DNA of 64,000 nucleotides from Smallanthus sonchifolius (lineage: Eukaryota > Streptophyta > Magnoliopsida > Asterales > Asteraceae). Shown here piece after piece: positions 23,058-34,228 of this stretch. The position numbers were made by a program, and so were the translations under genes. The stretch is taken from NCBI GenBank assembly GCA_023525975.1, contig CM042027.1:87018007-87082006 (forward strand). Reading direction: 5' to 3'. The notes under the pieces were generated by a model that had not been told where the DNA came from, made no database searches, and saw only the letters and a program-made list of their open reading frames with translations. Every line of letters starts with the position of its first letter. Positions within the stretch are counted from its first letter, which is position 1.

Positions 23058-23271
23058 TTTTTTTTAACGCCAACACCTATATATTATAGGATAATTGGGT
23101 TTTCTCGGGGCAACACCTAGAACATCCAGGGCATCCCACACCAGGAGGAACCACCAACCGAGTAAACACCTTGACCTTGCCACATACCCTATTTTTACTG
23201 TGACTAGGATTCGAAACCAAGACCTTTACTATGAGAATTCTTTAAACTACCATTGCACTAAATGACCAACG
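23058..23271 (-). mobile_element. tRNA-derived SINE
   Basis: On the minus strand: box-A-like TTTAGTGCAATGGTAG, box-B-like GGTTTCGAATCC (23207-23218), a tRNA-unrelated body, and a tail GGCGTTAAAAAAAATT. The flanks share an AACTTT-rich word as a possible target duplication. It is a different family from the SINEs at 15.2 and 24.7 kb. Confidence 0.65.
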
Positions 23272-23825
23272 TTAACTTTGTTTTACTAGTATGTTCTTTA
23301 TATATGTTTACTTTAACTTCGTCAATATAAATGTTTAAAAATGGTAAATAAATAACCATTTGGTTTCGCTAAAAGTGTGTGCAAAAGCATGTCAGAATGG
23401 GATCGATGATGATGACTGCTGAAAAAAGAATGTGATTAATAAGTCGACAGAAACGACATTGTTTAATCAGTGGGTCTCTTTATGTCCTCATGTCTTGTTC
23501 ATGTCATCTACTCCACATTTTGTCCGTACTTCATTTTAACACTAAACATATTTTTCTTCAAAACCATGAGGATATAATATTAACGTCTATTTAACTATCT
23601 AGGTTTATATGAAACATAATTTGTGATTATAAAAGATGTTAAATGATGATATAACTCAAATCTATTTTTAAAGGGTATATTATAACACAAAAAATTTCAT
23701 TTAGATAAACTACTTCTCATCAACTCACTAAAACTTTAAATTTAGTCGAGCAAAACTAGAACGCATACCAAAATTCATACATCAAGTTTCATTAGTTCTG
23801 CGAGCCTAAAGTGAGCTTCCATGGT

Positions 23826-24230
23826 TTTGAGAAGAATTCCAACAAATAAGGTGCTCACGAGGAGGGGAATGTCTGTGAATATGGACTGCACATTATGTGG
23901 TGAGTGTGAGGAAACTTCAGACCACCTATTGGTCTCATGTAGGGCGGCACTCCAGGTGTAGGAAATGGTATTTTACGATGCAAGATTTCATCGGCTTCCC
24001 GTAACACAGTCGTGGATATCATGGAAATTCCAAATTTGGGGGGTAAGGTGGCTGCAAAAAAGGTCATTAATGCAATCTTTTTGACAACTCTTTGGTGTAT
24101 TTGGAAGGCTAGAAACTCGAAGATTTTTTAAGCAGATAGCCCTAAGCCGGATGTAACTGTAGAGGAGATAATCTCGTTGTCTTTCATATTGGTTAAGCAC
24201 AAGGATAAAATGAATATGCTTCAATGAAGT
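23826..24230 (+). pseudogene. LINE zf-RVT remnant
   Basis: The plus-strand frame reads RIPTNKVLTRRGM, then the C-x2-C pair CTLCGECEETSDHLLVSC, and a Trp-rich tail (SWISWKFQIWGV) with interspersed stops. The motif order is that of the zinc-binding tail of plant LINE polyproteins. Nothing upstream resembles an RT core. Confidence 0.7.
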
Positions 24231-24723
24231 GATTGGTGTTCTTTTTCCTTTTTGAGTTTAGCTTTTTATTTCGTTGTCGGTTATGTTTTCTTCTTTTGCC
24301 TCATGTGTCTTGAGTATCTAACGTCTTGCTACCATTGGTGTTGGTGACCCAATAATAGAGGAAAAAATTCTCTAGAAACATCAATGTTTAAAAATATCGA
24401 GAGTTTAAATCTCACTCATAACATAAATTAAGAAAATTGTTTTTCAAAAAAATCTAAAGCCTTGCAAATTTGTTATAAAACTTCCACCCTTGAAAAAAAT
24501 AATAATAAAAAAGAAAGACTAATCAGGCCATATTTAAGATTGGGCTCTAGCAGTTATTTTACATCGTAGGGGGAGAGGGCAAAGACAGGATGGAGTATGG
24601 CACCCGATGTGACACATGAGAAACGTTGTTTAGATTTCTGGTCCCGACCACGTCCCCACTACCGTTTATAACGGTCATGTTCTCCGTTTCAATTCAATTC
24701 ATTTATTACCACCCATCCTAGTT

Positions 24724-25063
24724 TTTTTTTTAACGATGAACATTGAATGTTGTGACGTCACACCCCCGTCATATGAGAGAACCTCGTCCAACTCCAGTCA
24801 ATATGTTGTTTTAACCGTGCCCACTTGGCGTCAGAGTTGGAGAGCATCCAAGGAAAAATCCCACCCAATACGGCCCCTTTCGGGCTTGAGGGAGAGCCGA
24901 GACTCGAACCCTGGATTGGCGTGGGTAAAACCCAGGTGCATTAGCCTAAGAGCTAGGCCTCATTTGCATGTCGTAGAAACTAATAGGGAGGGCAGAGATT
25001 AAACATGGGTCACAAAAAACACCAGGTCTCTCCCTTAACACTCCACCACCAGCTCATTGGCTC
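24724..25063 (-). mobile_element. tRNA-derived SINE with two tRNA-like heads
   Basis: 340 bp flanked by the 14-bp direct repeat CACCCATCCTAGTT (24710-24723 and 25064-25077). On the minus strand, an outer head has box-A-like TGAGCTGGTGGTGGAG and box-B-like GTTTAATCTC after GACCCAT. A second head follows with TAGCTCTTAGGCTAATGC and GGTTCGAGTC (24901-24910). The shared body and A-rich 3' tail (after CATCGTT) come next. The copy at 15158-15375 holds only the second unit. Confidence 0.72.
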
Positions 25064-25589
25064 CACCCATCCTAGTTGACGACGTGTGTTGCATGTTAGT
25101 TTCCACAAGGCGGATTGGATGAACTATAATTAAAATATGTTTTAGTGATAATATTTAACTTCATATGCAGGTAAAGCATTTTTAGGTTTTTATTCATTAA
25201 ATATATTTATATGATTACGAAAATATTATTATTATTAACTAGTAACTTAACTTTCTTAAAAAAGAAAAATTATAAATATATAGATACAGTTTACGTTACT
25301 CGTGTTGATCTCATTGCCTCATATTAGTTGTAATAACTTTTTTGTTCTTACAAAGTTTAAGTTGTTTTTATGTAGATTCATTAAAATCTGACACTTATTA
25401 TAACTACATCATAAATGTTGTGTGTAACAAGCACAAGACTTTTATTAAAATGTTTTTACGTCGGTTTCTCATACATCATATATATTAGGCTCTGATACAA
25501 CTTATTTTAAACTATTTATATGAGTATAATGAGGATATTTATAATAAAAATGTAATCAAACACTACAATAAATTGACCATGTCCCGACG

Positions 25590-25915
25590 CCACCTGTACC
25601 GACGACATTTGTCGTCGGGATAGGTCACCCTATACCGACGACATGTCGTCGGTATAGGTCAAAACCAAAATTTTGGTAGGGAGACCATATAGCGACGACA
25701 TGTCGTCGGTATAGGGTTGAGGCAGGTTGGAGGGAAAACTGGCGCCCAATAAATTTTTGGGGAAAAACCTATAGCGACATGTCGTCGCTATAGGTTAATT
25801 TTGATTTTCTTTTTGTTTTTTTTATTTAATAAATTTTCGTCGGTCAAATTTTTTTTTTTTAAATTAAAAAAAATTCTGGAAAACCCTATAGCGACGACAT
25901 GTCGTCGCTATAGGT
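25590..25915. repeat. CACTA 5' subterminal repeat cluster
   Basis: Five copies of the palindrome CGACGACATGTCGTCG or close variants (for example 25599, 25634, 25691, 25771 and 25891), each next to a TATAGG or TATAGGG word. Confidence 0.85.
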
Positions 25916-26000
25916 TAATTTTGATTTTTTTTTATTTAATAAATTTTCGTCGGTCAAAATTTTTTTTTTTTAAATTAAAAAAAATTCTGGAAAAATTCTT

Positions 26001-26576
26001 TGTGTAATTAACGGGTTCCGGGCTTCCTCATGTCTCGTCGGACACCCATCCCCCCAACCGACCACCTCTAGGGTTCGGCCGAACCCATGCACACACATGA
26101 AGGTTCCATACGATCACAAACAAGCATTTAAACAGGAAGGTTTTCAAAATTATACCTCTAGATCGGAGAACCCGTGCCAATCGAATTCCCGAATCACCTC
26201 GTCTTCTTTGAAACTCAACTTCTCTTCTAAACCCTAGAATTATGAAACATGTGTAGTATTGATTCAAGGATCCCGACACACTAAGGATGATTAGAGATCG
26301 ACAAAATACATCAAATCGGACTTGAAACGCGATGAACGGCTCTCTCCCTCTCCTCCTTGCTCTTCGACGGCTGAATGTGAAAATGGGGTCTCCATATTTG
26401 CGTTGCACCCTAAAGGGTGTTCTTCACTAGGGCCAGGCTTGGCCCACGCTCACCCAAGGTCTCTCGGGCTTGGTTTTGTTCACGTTTTTAAATAAAATCC
26501 GCCAAAACCCCGTTAACCTTTACAATAATTTACATAATTACAAACCCAGTTATTTTATGAAAAACCGGGATGTTAC
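26001..26576 (-). mobile_element. Probable LTR fragment inside the CACTA element
   Basis: Read on the minus strand it starts TGTAACATCCCGG, a common plant LTR start, and may end CCCGTTAATTACACA near 26001. No convincing 5-bp target duplication was found. A 126-codon Arg-rich minus frame (26408-26028) shows no domain and is probably chance. Confidence 0.35.
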
Positions 26577-27495
26577 ATCTTGGGTCGTTGAACCCTTATG
26601 GGTTAGTGTTGAAGTGTGGGTTATTAACATGTCAATAAATGACAAACCGTTTTATAAAGGATTGTAATGTTCTGAGTTCCATCAAATGGTATTTCTTGTT
26701 TGCAGGTGAGGTATCTTGGCTAGGGAGCGGTGCTACTCGGATTGGTGTGTAGGCATTTGTAAGATAAGATTAAGATTGATATTGAGTTTATAAAGGGTTA
26801 CAACTATTTTAAATTAAGACTTCCACTGATTGTTTGTAATAAAGCGAGTATTTGTAAAGAGAACACCCAGTGATAAGAACCAACTGTAGGGTACCCAGTT
26901 TGGGGCCATACAGGCTGGTCTTGGGTGTTTCACAAACGTCCGAGACATCGTGAAGGCAATCAACAGACTTCTAATGTCTTGCACGATAGGGTTCCGATTA
27001 AAAATTCTTCTTATTCCATGAATCTTGCTCAGGTAACGGTTTTGATTTTTCTCACGAATTTCCCACGTAATTCTTCAATGAATGAGATTTGGAAGTTCTG
27101 CTAGAATGGGAGGTTGAGAATTAGAGTTTTTCTTGACAATGATAAATCCTTTGCGTCTGATCTGACCCGGCCCAACCCGAAAAGTATGTAAATAGAGTTC
27201 ATAGATGATACAACAGCAACTATGTTTATATTTGTGTTTGAACTCGATTTGACCATCTTCATAAAATCGTATCAGCTTAAACCTACAATTAGGTTTAATG
27301 TCTTTGTTGTTTAGTGTTGATTACACATAGTTGGTTATGATAGAAAAGAGTTGTGAACATCAGTTTTATTTTGCAACAGAAATTTAGATATTACATTGTA
27401 TTAGTTTGTTGATAATTTTATAATTTTGTAGAAATTTTTGGTTTGATTTGTTTTTTTATATATTTATGTGCTATTGGATATATATTGATTATAAA

Positions 27496-27615
27496 ATAAA
27501 TTTTTTATTTTAAACAGAAAAATATGGATTTCAAAACTTTAATTTTTTTATCTTAATAAAATTTTTATTTTAAACAGAAAAATATGGATTTCAAAACTTT
27601 AATTTTTTTATCTTA
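27496..27615. repeat. Perfect 60-bp tandem duplication
   Basis: Two adjacent 60-bp units, each containing AAACAGAAAAATATGGATTT, with almost no divergence. This points to a recent slippage or repair event. Confidence 0.85.
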
Positions 27616-27654
27616 ATAATTTTTTTTTTAAATTAAAAAAAATTCTGGAAAACC

Positions 27655-28040
27655 CTATGGCGACGACATGTCGTCGGGATAGGGTTTTTCCAAAATTTTG
27701 AATGGGACACCCTATAGCGACGACATGTCCTCGCTATAGGGTTGAGGCAGGTTGGAGAGAAAACTGGCGCCCAATGAATTTTTTGGGAAAACCTATCGAC
27801 ATGTCGTCGCTATAGGTTAATTTTGATTTTCTTTTTGTTTTTTTTTATTTAATAATTTTTTTTTAAATTAAAAAAAATTCTGGAAAACCCTATGCCGACG
27901 ACATGTCGTCGGGATAGTGTTTTTACCTTTATTGACTAGTCAACATCCTGCGAAACCTGTGCCGACGACATGTCGTCGCTATAGGCCACTGTACCAACGA
28001 CAAGTGGACCTATGCCGACGACATGTCGTCGCTATAGGGT
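27655..28040. repeat. Second, internal cluster of CACTA subterminal repeats
   Basis: Six copies (near 27658, 27716, 27796, 27893, 27960 and 28014). The AAATTAAAAAAAATTCTGG word that precedes this cluster also ends the first one (near 25975), so 26.0-27.6 kb looks like an insertion into, or duplication of, the subterminal region. Confidence 0.8.
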
Positions 28041-28130
28041 GCAGCGCGAACAAATAGGGAAACAAACGGCAGAACTTCATTTTCAGCCAAAACTCCCCCA
28101 ATTCTGTCTCTCCGGCGATTTCAGCGTTTT

Positions 28131-29805
28131 TGGGCTATTTGGAAGCAACTTTCACACAAACTTTCGGAATTTAAGGTGAGCTAACATCCGGGTTCATATT
28201 TTAGCTAATTTTTTAAGATTTTGAAGTTTTGTTTGTTTATTTTGGTTAGGTTTTGGAGGAATTTCACCATTTCTTGAATTTCTAGCTTTGTGAAGGTAAA
28301 TACTCGTTTTAATTACTAATTTGTGTTGAAATTTGGTTTATATCAAAGATTTTTATGATTTTGTATGTATGTGTTATGTTTGTATGTTTGTATGTATGAG
28401 TATGTATATTTGTATGATGGAATTATTAAATTATGATTAGTTTATGTCATTTGGTTTAGATGTGTGTTTATTTTATATAATTTAGTTTATGTAATTAGTG
28501 TTTGTATGTATGTGTGTAATTTGTGTTTATGATGATTAGTTTTAATGTTTAGTTTGTATGTATGTGTGTAATTTGTGTTTATGATGATTAGTTTGAATGT
28601 TTAGTTGGTATGTATGTGTATAATTTGTGTTTATGATGAAATTTGGTTTAGATCTAAGATTTTTATGATTTTGTATGTATGTATGTTTGTATGTATGAGT
28701 ATGTATTTTTGTATGTATGATGGAATTAACAAATTATGATTAGTTTAGGCCATTTGGTTTAGATGTGTGCTTATTTTATATAATTTAGTTTATGTAAATT
28801 AGTGTTTGTATGTATATGTATGTATGTGTGTATTTTGTGTTTATAATGATTAGTTTGAATGTTTAGTTTGTATGTATGTGTGCAATTTGTGTTTATGATG
28901 ATTAGTTTGGATGATTAGTTTGCATGTATGTGTGTAATTTGTGTTTATGATGATTAGTTAATATGAATGTATATATGTGTATGTATGTTTGTATGTATAT
29001 GTTTGTAATTATGTAATTGGACATTTATTTATGTTTGTATGTATATGTTTGTAATTATGTAATTGGGCTTTTATTTATATATGTATGTATGTAATTGTGA
29101 TGTGTAGGTATATAAGATGGTATTTATTGGGAGCAACTTTCACAAAAACTCTCGGGATTTAAGGTGATGTAACATCCGGGTTTTATATTTTAGCTACTTT
29201 TTCAAGATTTTGAAGTTTTGCTTGTTTATTTTGGTTAGGTTTTGGAGGAATTTCACCATTTCTTGATTTCTAGCTCTGTGAAGGTAAGTACTCGTTTTAA
29301 TTACTGATTTGTGATGAAATTTGATTTAGATCTAATATTTTTATGATTTTGTATGTATGTGTTATGTATGTGTATGTATGTATGTTTGTATGTATGAATA
29401 TGTATATTTGTATGTATGATGGAATTATTAAATTATGATTAGTTTAGGTCATTTGGTTTAGATGTGTGATTATTTTATATAATTTAGTTTATGTAATTTA
29501 GTGTTTGTATGTGTGTAATTTGTCTTTATGATGATTAGTTTGAATGTTTAGTTTGTATGTATGTGTGTAATTTATGTTTTTGATGATTAGTTTTGATGAT
29601 TAGGTTGTATGTGTGTGTGTAATTTGTGTTTATGATGATTAGTTAATATGAATGTATATATGTGTATGTATGTTTGTATCTATATGTTTGTAATTATGTA
29701 ATTGGACATTTATTTATGTATGTATGTTTGTGTGTATATATTTGTAATTATGTAATTGGGCTTTTATTTATGTATGTATGTATGTAATTGTGATGTTTAG
29801 GTATA
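28131..29805. repeat. Tandem duplication of the CACTA leader region, period about 1 kb
   Basis: The words GCAACTTTCACACAAACT, TAACATCCGGGTT and GGAATTTCACCATTTCTTG recur at 28145-28290 and 29133-29270. In both units the rest is a (TGTATGTATG)n-rich tract with an ATGATGATTAGTTTGAATG motif. The second unit is cut by the solo LTR at 29806. GTAAGT/GTAAATA-type donors after GTGAAG suggest spliced leader exons; that is inference. Confidence 0.75.
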
Positions 29806-32801
29806 TGTCACACCCCAACCGACGGCGGATTATACGTCGGGGCGGACACGGTTGTTCAATAGCACAAGATTGACTATTAAAGTTTCAATATTTCATTAAT
29901 GAATAATTTAAGATTCAATACAAGGAAGAATAATACGAATACAACATTTAATTTAAGTAGTCTAGGTCCAAAGCATCCTATGTGATCACGAATAAGTCTC
30001 ATGTTGTAGAACCTGAAACATGTGAAAGAATCTGTCAACTACAAAATAGTTGGTGAGATACAAAGGTTTTGACACAGTTTAACAAGTATTTGAAAAGTAT
30101 TACAATTCACTATGATTTGTGCATTCTATAATGTAAGTATGAGAAAACAGGTATCTTAAACATTGTGCACATCAACCCTCCAACCAAGTTTAGGCATAAC
30201 CCGCAGGTTACCCTTATAAGTCTCAAGTTTAAAGTTTAATGTAGTAACAAACACCAAGGGCTCCCCCCCCGAAGGGGTCAATCAATCAAGGTGGATTGGT
30301 CAAATGCAATAGATCTATCATTGTTACTATCGGCTTGATCAAAGCTAATGAATGTGCTAGTTTTAAGTTTAATCTAAGCATACAAGTCTCAAGTTTAACA
30401 TAAGAACAAACACGTAGTCATAGTTGTACAAGAATTGTATAAGTTTAAGAATTGTGAACATGTTTCACCCCAAAAGCATAAAAGGAAAAAGGGGCTAAGT
30501 ATACTCACATGGATTGATGAAGAGTATCCGACACGGATAAGTATTTGCAAGACTTTGAGGGAGAATATCCTCACAATAAGCCTAAGATTGCAAGTCTAAA
30601 GATTTAAGTTTACTTCTACAAGTCTAAGGCAAAGAATCTAGGATTTCAAGATTGACTAGGGTTCCAAGTGGGAGACGGGATTAATTGTGTTTATGAAGTT
30701 TAGATCAAGTTCATCATGAAGATTTTGAATAAATGACACAACCTTTGCATAAATGTTAAATGAATTTATAGTTTAGAATAATTAAAATAATTATTCGAAA
30801 AGTTTTACAAGCATAATTTACATATGCTAGGTGATAATGATCAAGATAGTTTTCCAAGTGTTTGTAAATGAAGTTGAAGTAATAGCTCGACGAAAACCTC
30901 AATAGTTAATAAAGATTTATGATAATTATTTAAGGTGTGGATAGTTATCAAAGTTTGCAAATAACTTACTGTAGGGATAAATAACAAGTATTTATCAAGT
31001 AAATAGTTATTAAAGGTTAGTAATAACTTTTAAAGAATAAATAACGGTTTAAGGATTTATAGGACCTTTTTAAAGAGTAAATATTTGTTAAGGATGGATA
31101 ATTATTTAAAAGATTAATTGTTGTGTCTAGAATAATTATCATAACTCAATTAAGATTTATTAAAGTGTTTAAGTATTATTATCTTGTAGTTTAAATAAGA
31201 CACATATATTTTATAAGTTTTAAGATTTACAAGTTTATAAAGTTTATAAGTTTATAAATAATTATATAAATAAAGTATATAATTCTCTTTTCAACTTAGT
31301 ATAAATAGTTTAAATTTTATGTTAATAAAATATAAGTTTCATAAATAATTCCAAGTGTATAAGATTCTTATAAGCTTTCCTAAATAAAATAAAAGATTTA
31401 TAAGTTCAAGATTTAAAAGAATTCCTTTAGTTTTAGAAAACAAATGATAAATTAAGTTTACTGTTTTTAATAAATGGTTTCCGTGTTCTAAAAGTTTTGA
31501 AACATTTTTATAGTTTTTATGAATTTAAAACCAAAATTAAAGATTTAATTCTTATGTGTTTATCTAAGTTTCATTTAATTAAAATTGTTCCAGAATACGA
31601 AAGTGGAAATAAAAATCGGATTTGAGTTTATAAAAGTTTAGCAGAATTTATAAAATTTATTAAAAGTGTAAAAACTGTCAAAATGATAAAAAGAAAAATG
31701 AGAACAAAAACCTGGGGCAGACCGAATCAAACTCGGGTCTGCCCCGGGTCAACATCACGCACAAACACTTAACCATCCCGACTACGGGGATCGCTGATAG
31801 TTTAATCGGAAAAAAAATGTTAAATACACAATCCCGAATCGCCCCCTTCTCCTTATGAACCCTAGTTTCTTAATCCCCCGAATACGTATCGATTAACCCT
31901 CTGTTAATGCAATTTAACAGAGGGCTATTGATCCTTAGATGAAAACGAAGCAAATAGCCATTCGAATTACTTGAAATGGTGGAGAAACGAGTGAGAACGA
32001 GTTGGGTCCTGCCGTCGGTTGTCGCAGCTTCAATCGACCAAATGCAGGTGTTAAATGGAGAAATTGAGAGTGAAGGAAGTTGTGGTGTGATGTTACTGAA
32101 GATTTAAATCGATATTTATAGCCGATTTCGTGGTTAAATGCCGAATTAGGTGGGAAGGCGACGGGTGGAGCGGAAACGGATCGAATGCGTGTCTCGGGCC
32201 GTGTTCAAGCATTGATGGTTCTTGGGTTTCGATCGCACGCCTCAGGCGAGTCTTGAGGTTCGTTGAATGTGGACGGAAATCGCGATTTTGATGTAAAGGA
32301 CTCAAAACGGCCTCTGCGGGACTCGAACCCGTGATTTGATTCTGGGTTCGGGAGTTTGGTGGAAGGGCAAAACAGGCCCCTGAAGTTTTGGGTTTTTGTC
32401 AAAGTATAAAGTTTAGTTTAAAACAAGTTTCCCTAATGACAGTTTCAGTCCCTTGATTTTATAAAATAGTTGGGTTTTATATTTTCTTTTATAGAATTAA
32501 ACAAGTTTTATAAGTTTCTTATTTAAAATAATTTATGAAATTTGTTTATAGAATAAGTTTATAAATGTAATTATAAACTTATAAAGTTTTAAGGTTTTAA
32601 TACATATGTATATATATATACTTTTAAATAAGTATCGTATATATATATATATATATATATAAAAATTCCTTAACTATATTTTAGTCAAAATCGATTTTTT
32701 TATTATGCATTAAATAGTTTCTAATAGAACTTAAATTCCGAAAACGATAACACGTATAAGTGTTTTAAGAAAATATAGATCGGAAATCCTTGGATATCAC
32801 A
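29806..32801 (-). mobile_element. Ty3/Gypsy-type solo LTR
   Basis: 2996 bp between perfect 5-bp duplications GTATA (29801-29805 and 32802-32806). On the minus strand it starts TGTGATATCCAAGG and ends CGGTTGGGGTGTGACA. No internal coding region, second LTR, PBS or PPT is present, so it is what recombination between two LTRs leaves. Its 3' end is nearly the same as that of the LTRs at 54834-57036, with matching GCTCACCAACTA-type and ACATGTTTCAGG-type words, so the two families are related. Confidence 0.82.
32113..32120 (-). promoter_or_regulatory. Candidate TATA box of the solo LTR
   Basis: The minus strand reads TATAAATA in the context GGCTATAAATATCG, about 690 bp from the LTR 5' end. It is followed by a C/A-rich stretch (CATCACACCACAACTTCC) that looks like a start-site region. 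A solo LTR can still drive transcription outwards. Confidence 0.5.
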
Positions 32802-32898
32802 GTATATAAGAGAGTATTTATTCATATGCTTATGTATGTTTGTATGTATATGTAACTTTATTTAATTTTGTTACAAGTTCGAAACTCGTTGCGGTTGA

Positions 32899-33006
32899 CG
32901 AGAGGAAGAACGTCGTACACATAATCAACAAATGCTTGAAATGCAACGACAAATGGATGAAATGCGTCGAATGTGGGATCGCCGAACTAGCAGCGATGAT
33001 AATTAA
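32899..33006 (+). pseudogene. C-terminal remnant of a CACTA TNPA-like protein
   Basis: A frame ending at TAA (33004-33006) reads REEERRTHNQQMLEMQRQMD and then EMRRMWDRRTSSDDN, a coiled-coil-like, Met/Gln/Arg-rich tail. Plant En/Spm second-gene proteins (Ptta/Transposase_24 type) often end this way. A TGA precedes the frame, so the upstream exon is lost or shifted. The assignment is by position inside the CACTA element and by composition only. Confidence 0.4.
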
Positions 33007-33297
33007 CTTGGAGTTGTTGAGCCTTTACCTTTTTTGTTGGTATTTGTCTTGAACAATTTGCATATTTGTGTGTCGAACAAGTTTATGTTTTGAATGTTTG
33101 ATTTGTCGAACAAATTTGTGTGCCGAACAAGTTTGTGTGTCGAACAATTTGGATGTTTGGTTTATGTTTCAGATATTAGTTTTTATCCGATTTGAATGTT
33201 TGAATGGTTTATATTTATGATTTGCAGGTTTTTGTTTTTATAAATTTAATATTTCTGGATAAAATATTAAAAAAAAAAAAAAAAAAACAGAAAAGAC

Positions 33298-33660
33298 CTA
33301 TACCGACGACATGTCGTCGGTATAGGCCTTTTTCAAAAATTATTAAAAAAAACAAAAAAACCCTATAGCGACGACATGTCGTCGGAATAGGGTCAACCTA
33401 TACCGACGACATGTCGTCGGTACAAGGTTGGAATCTATACCGACGACATGTCGTCGGTATAGAATTTCTTTTTGAATTATTTAATTAGACCCTATAGCGA
33501 CGACATGTCGTCGGTATAGGCTGACCTATACCGACGACACCTTTCCCTACGACAATCTTGGGCTATTGGTACGACTCAATCCCGACGACATGTCATCGGT
33601 ATAAGCTATCCCGACGACAAGTCGTCGCTATAGGGTCAAAAAAAGTCGTCGGTATATGGT
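33298..33660. repeat. CACTA 3' subterminal repeat cluster
   Basis: Seven copies of the same palindrome (near 33301, 33366, 33401, 33438, 33495, 33579 and 33609). The last two are imperfect. Confidence 0.85.
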
Positions 33661-34228
33661 AATATTGTTGTAGTGAAACTGTATCTCTTAATTATGATAA
33701 AAAAAATGTTACAATACTCTAGCTAATATATTATTACTAATACTTAACAATTTTTTGGGCATTAGCCTAATACATGGAAGGCTAAGGATGAAATGATTTC
33801 ATTTGAATGAATATTGAATTCTTATGGTTAAAATATATGGACGTTAAATTTTATTTATTCTAATAAATGATTTTAAAAAATGACACGTGTTATCATTATA
33901 TTTTTTTCTCACCAAAATGTTCTAATTTTCTCTTTTTTAAGTAAGTTTGAATTTAGAAATTTAATTATGTTACTTTTTTTTATTTTTCAAAAAAGATAAT
34001 AAAATTTGAATTCTAATTAATACTTAATTAAGAAAACAAATAATTTTATTTCTTGTTTTATACATTATTTTAAATTTTTTTTACGCATTATAGTACTTTC
34101 ATTTTTATATTAAACAATGTATATAACCTAGTTAAAAGTAAACATTTCCAATAAATTAGCTTTTAAACAATTGGTTATCTAAGAATATGAAGTGACTAAC
34201 CACACTATATCTAATTCTTTCACCATTA

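Larger units (their letters stand above)
25561..33675 (+). mobile_element. Defective CACTA (En/Spm) transposon with nested insertions
   Basis: 8115 bp. Ends are CACTACAATAAATTGACC and, inverted, CACTACAACAATATTACC. The 3-bp target duplication is AAA on each side (25558-25560 and 33676-33678). Subterminal regions carry about 18 copies of CGACGACATGTCGTCG, the kind of repeat bound by the TNPA-type protein. The interior has a leader-like region at 28080-29800 and a short coding remnant at 32899-33006, but no TNPD transposase. A 2996-bp solo LTR (29806-32801) and a probable LTR fragment (26001-26576) lie inside. It could only be moved in trans. Confidence 0.88.

Noticed and set aside
24901..24960. 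tRNA gene on the minus strand
   Set aside because: Box A and box B words are present, but no cloverleaf can be drawn and the sequence continues into a SINE body with an A tail.
26028..26408. 126-codon Arg-rich minus-strand frame in the CACTA element
   Set aside because: No recognisable domain, low-complexity start, and it overlaps a probable LTR fragment.
32205..32402. Minus-strand frames of 65 and 70 codons in the solo LTR
   Set aside because: They overlap each other in different frames within the transcribed part of an LTR and have no domain.
29806..32801. Full-length retrotransposon nested in the CACTA element
   Set aside because: There is one LTR only, with no PBS, PPT or coding region between the GTATA duplications.
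25590..33660. CRISPR-like array (regular palindromic repeats)
   Set aside because: Spacing is irregular, the DNA is eukaryotic, and the repeats lie in the subterminal parts of a CACTA element with clear ends and target duplication.
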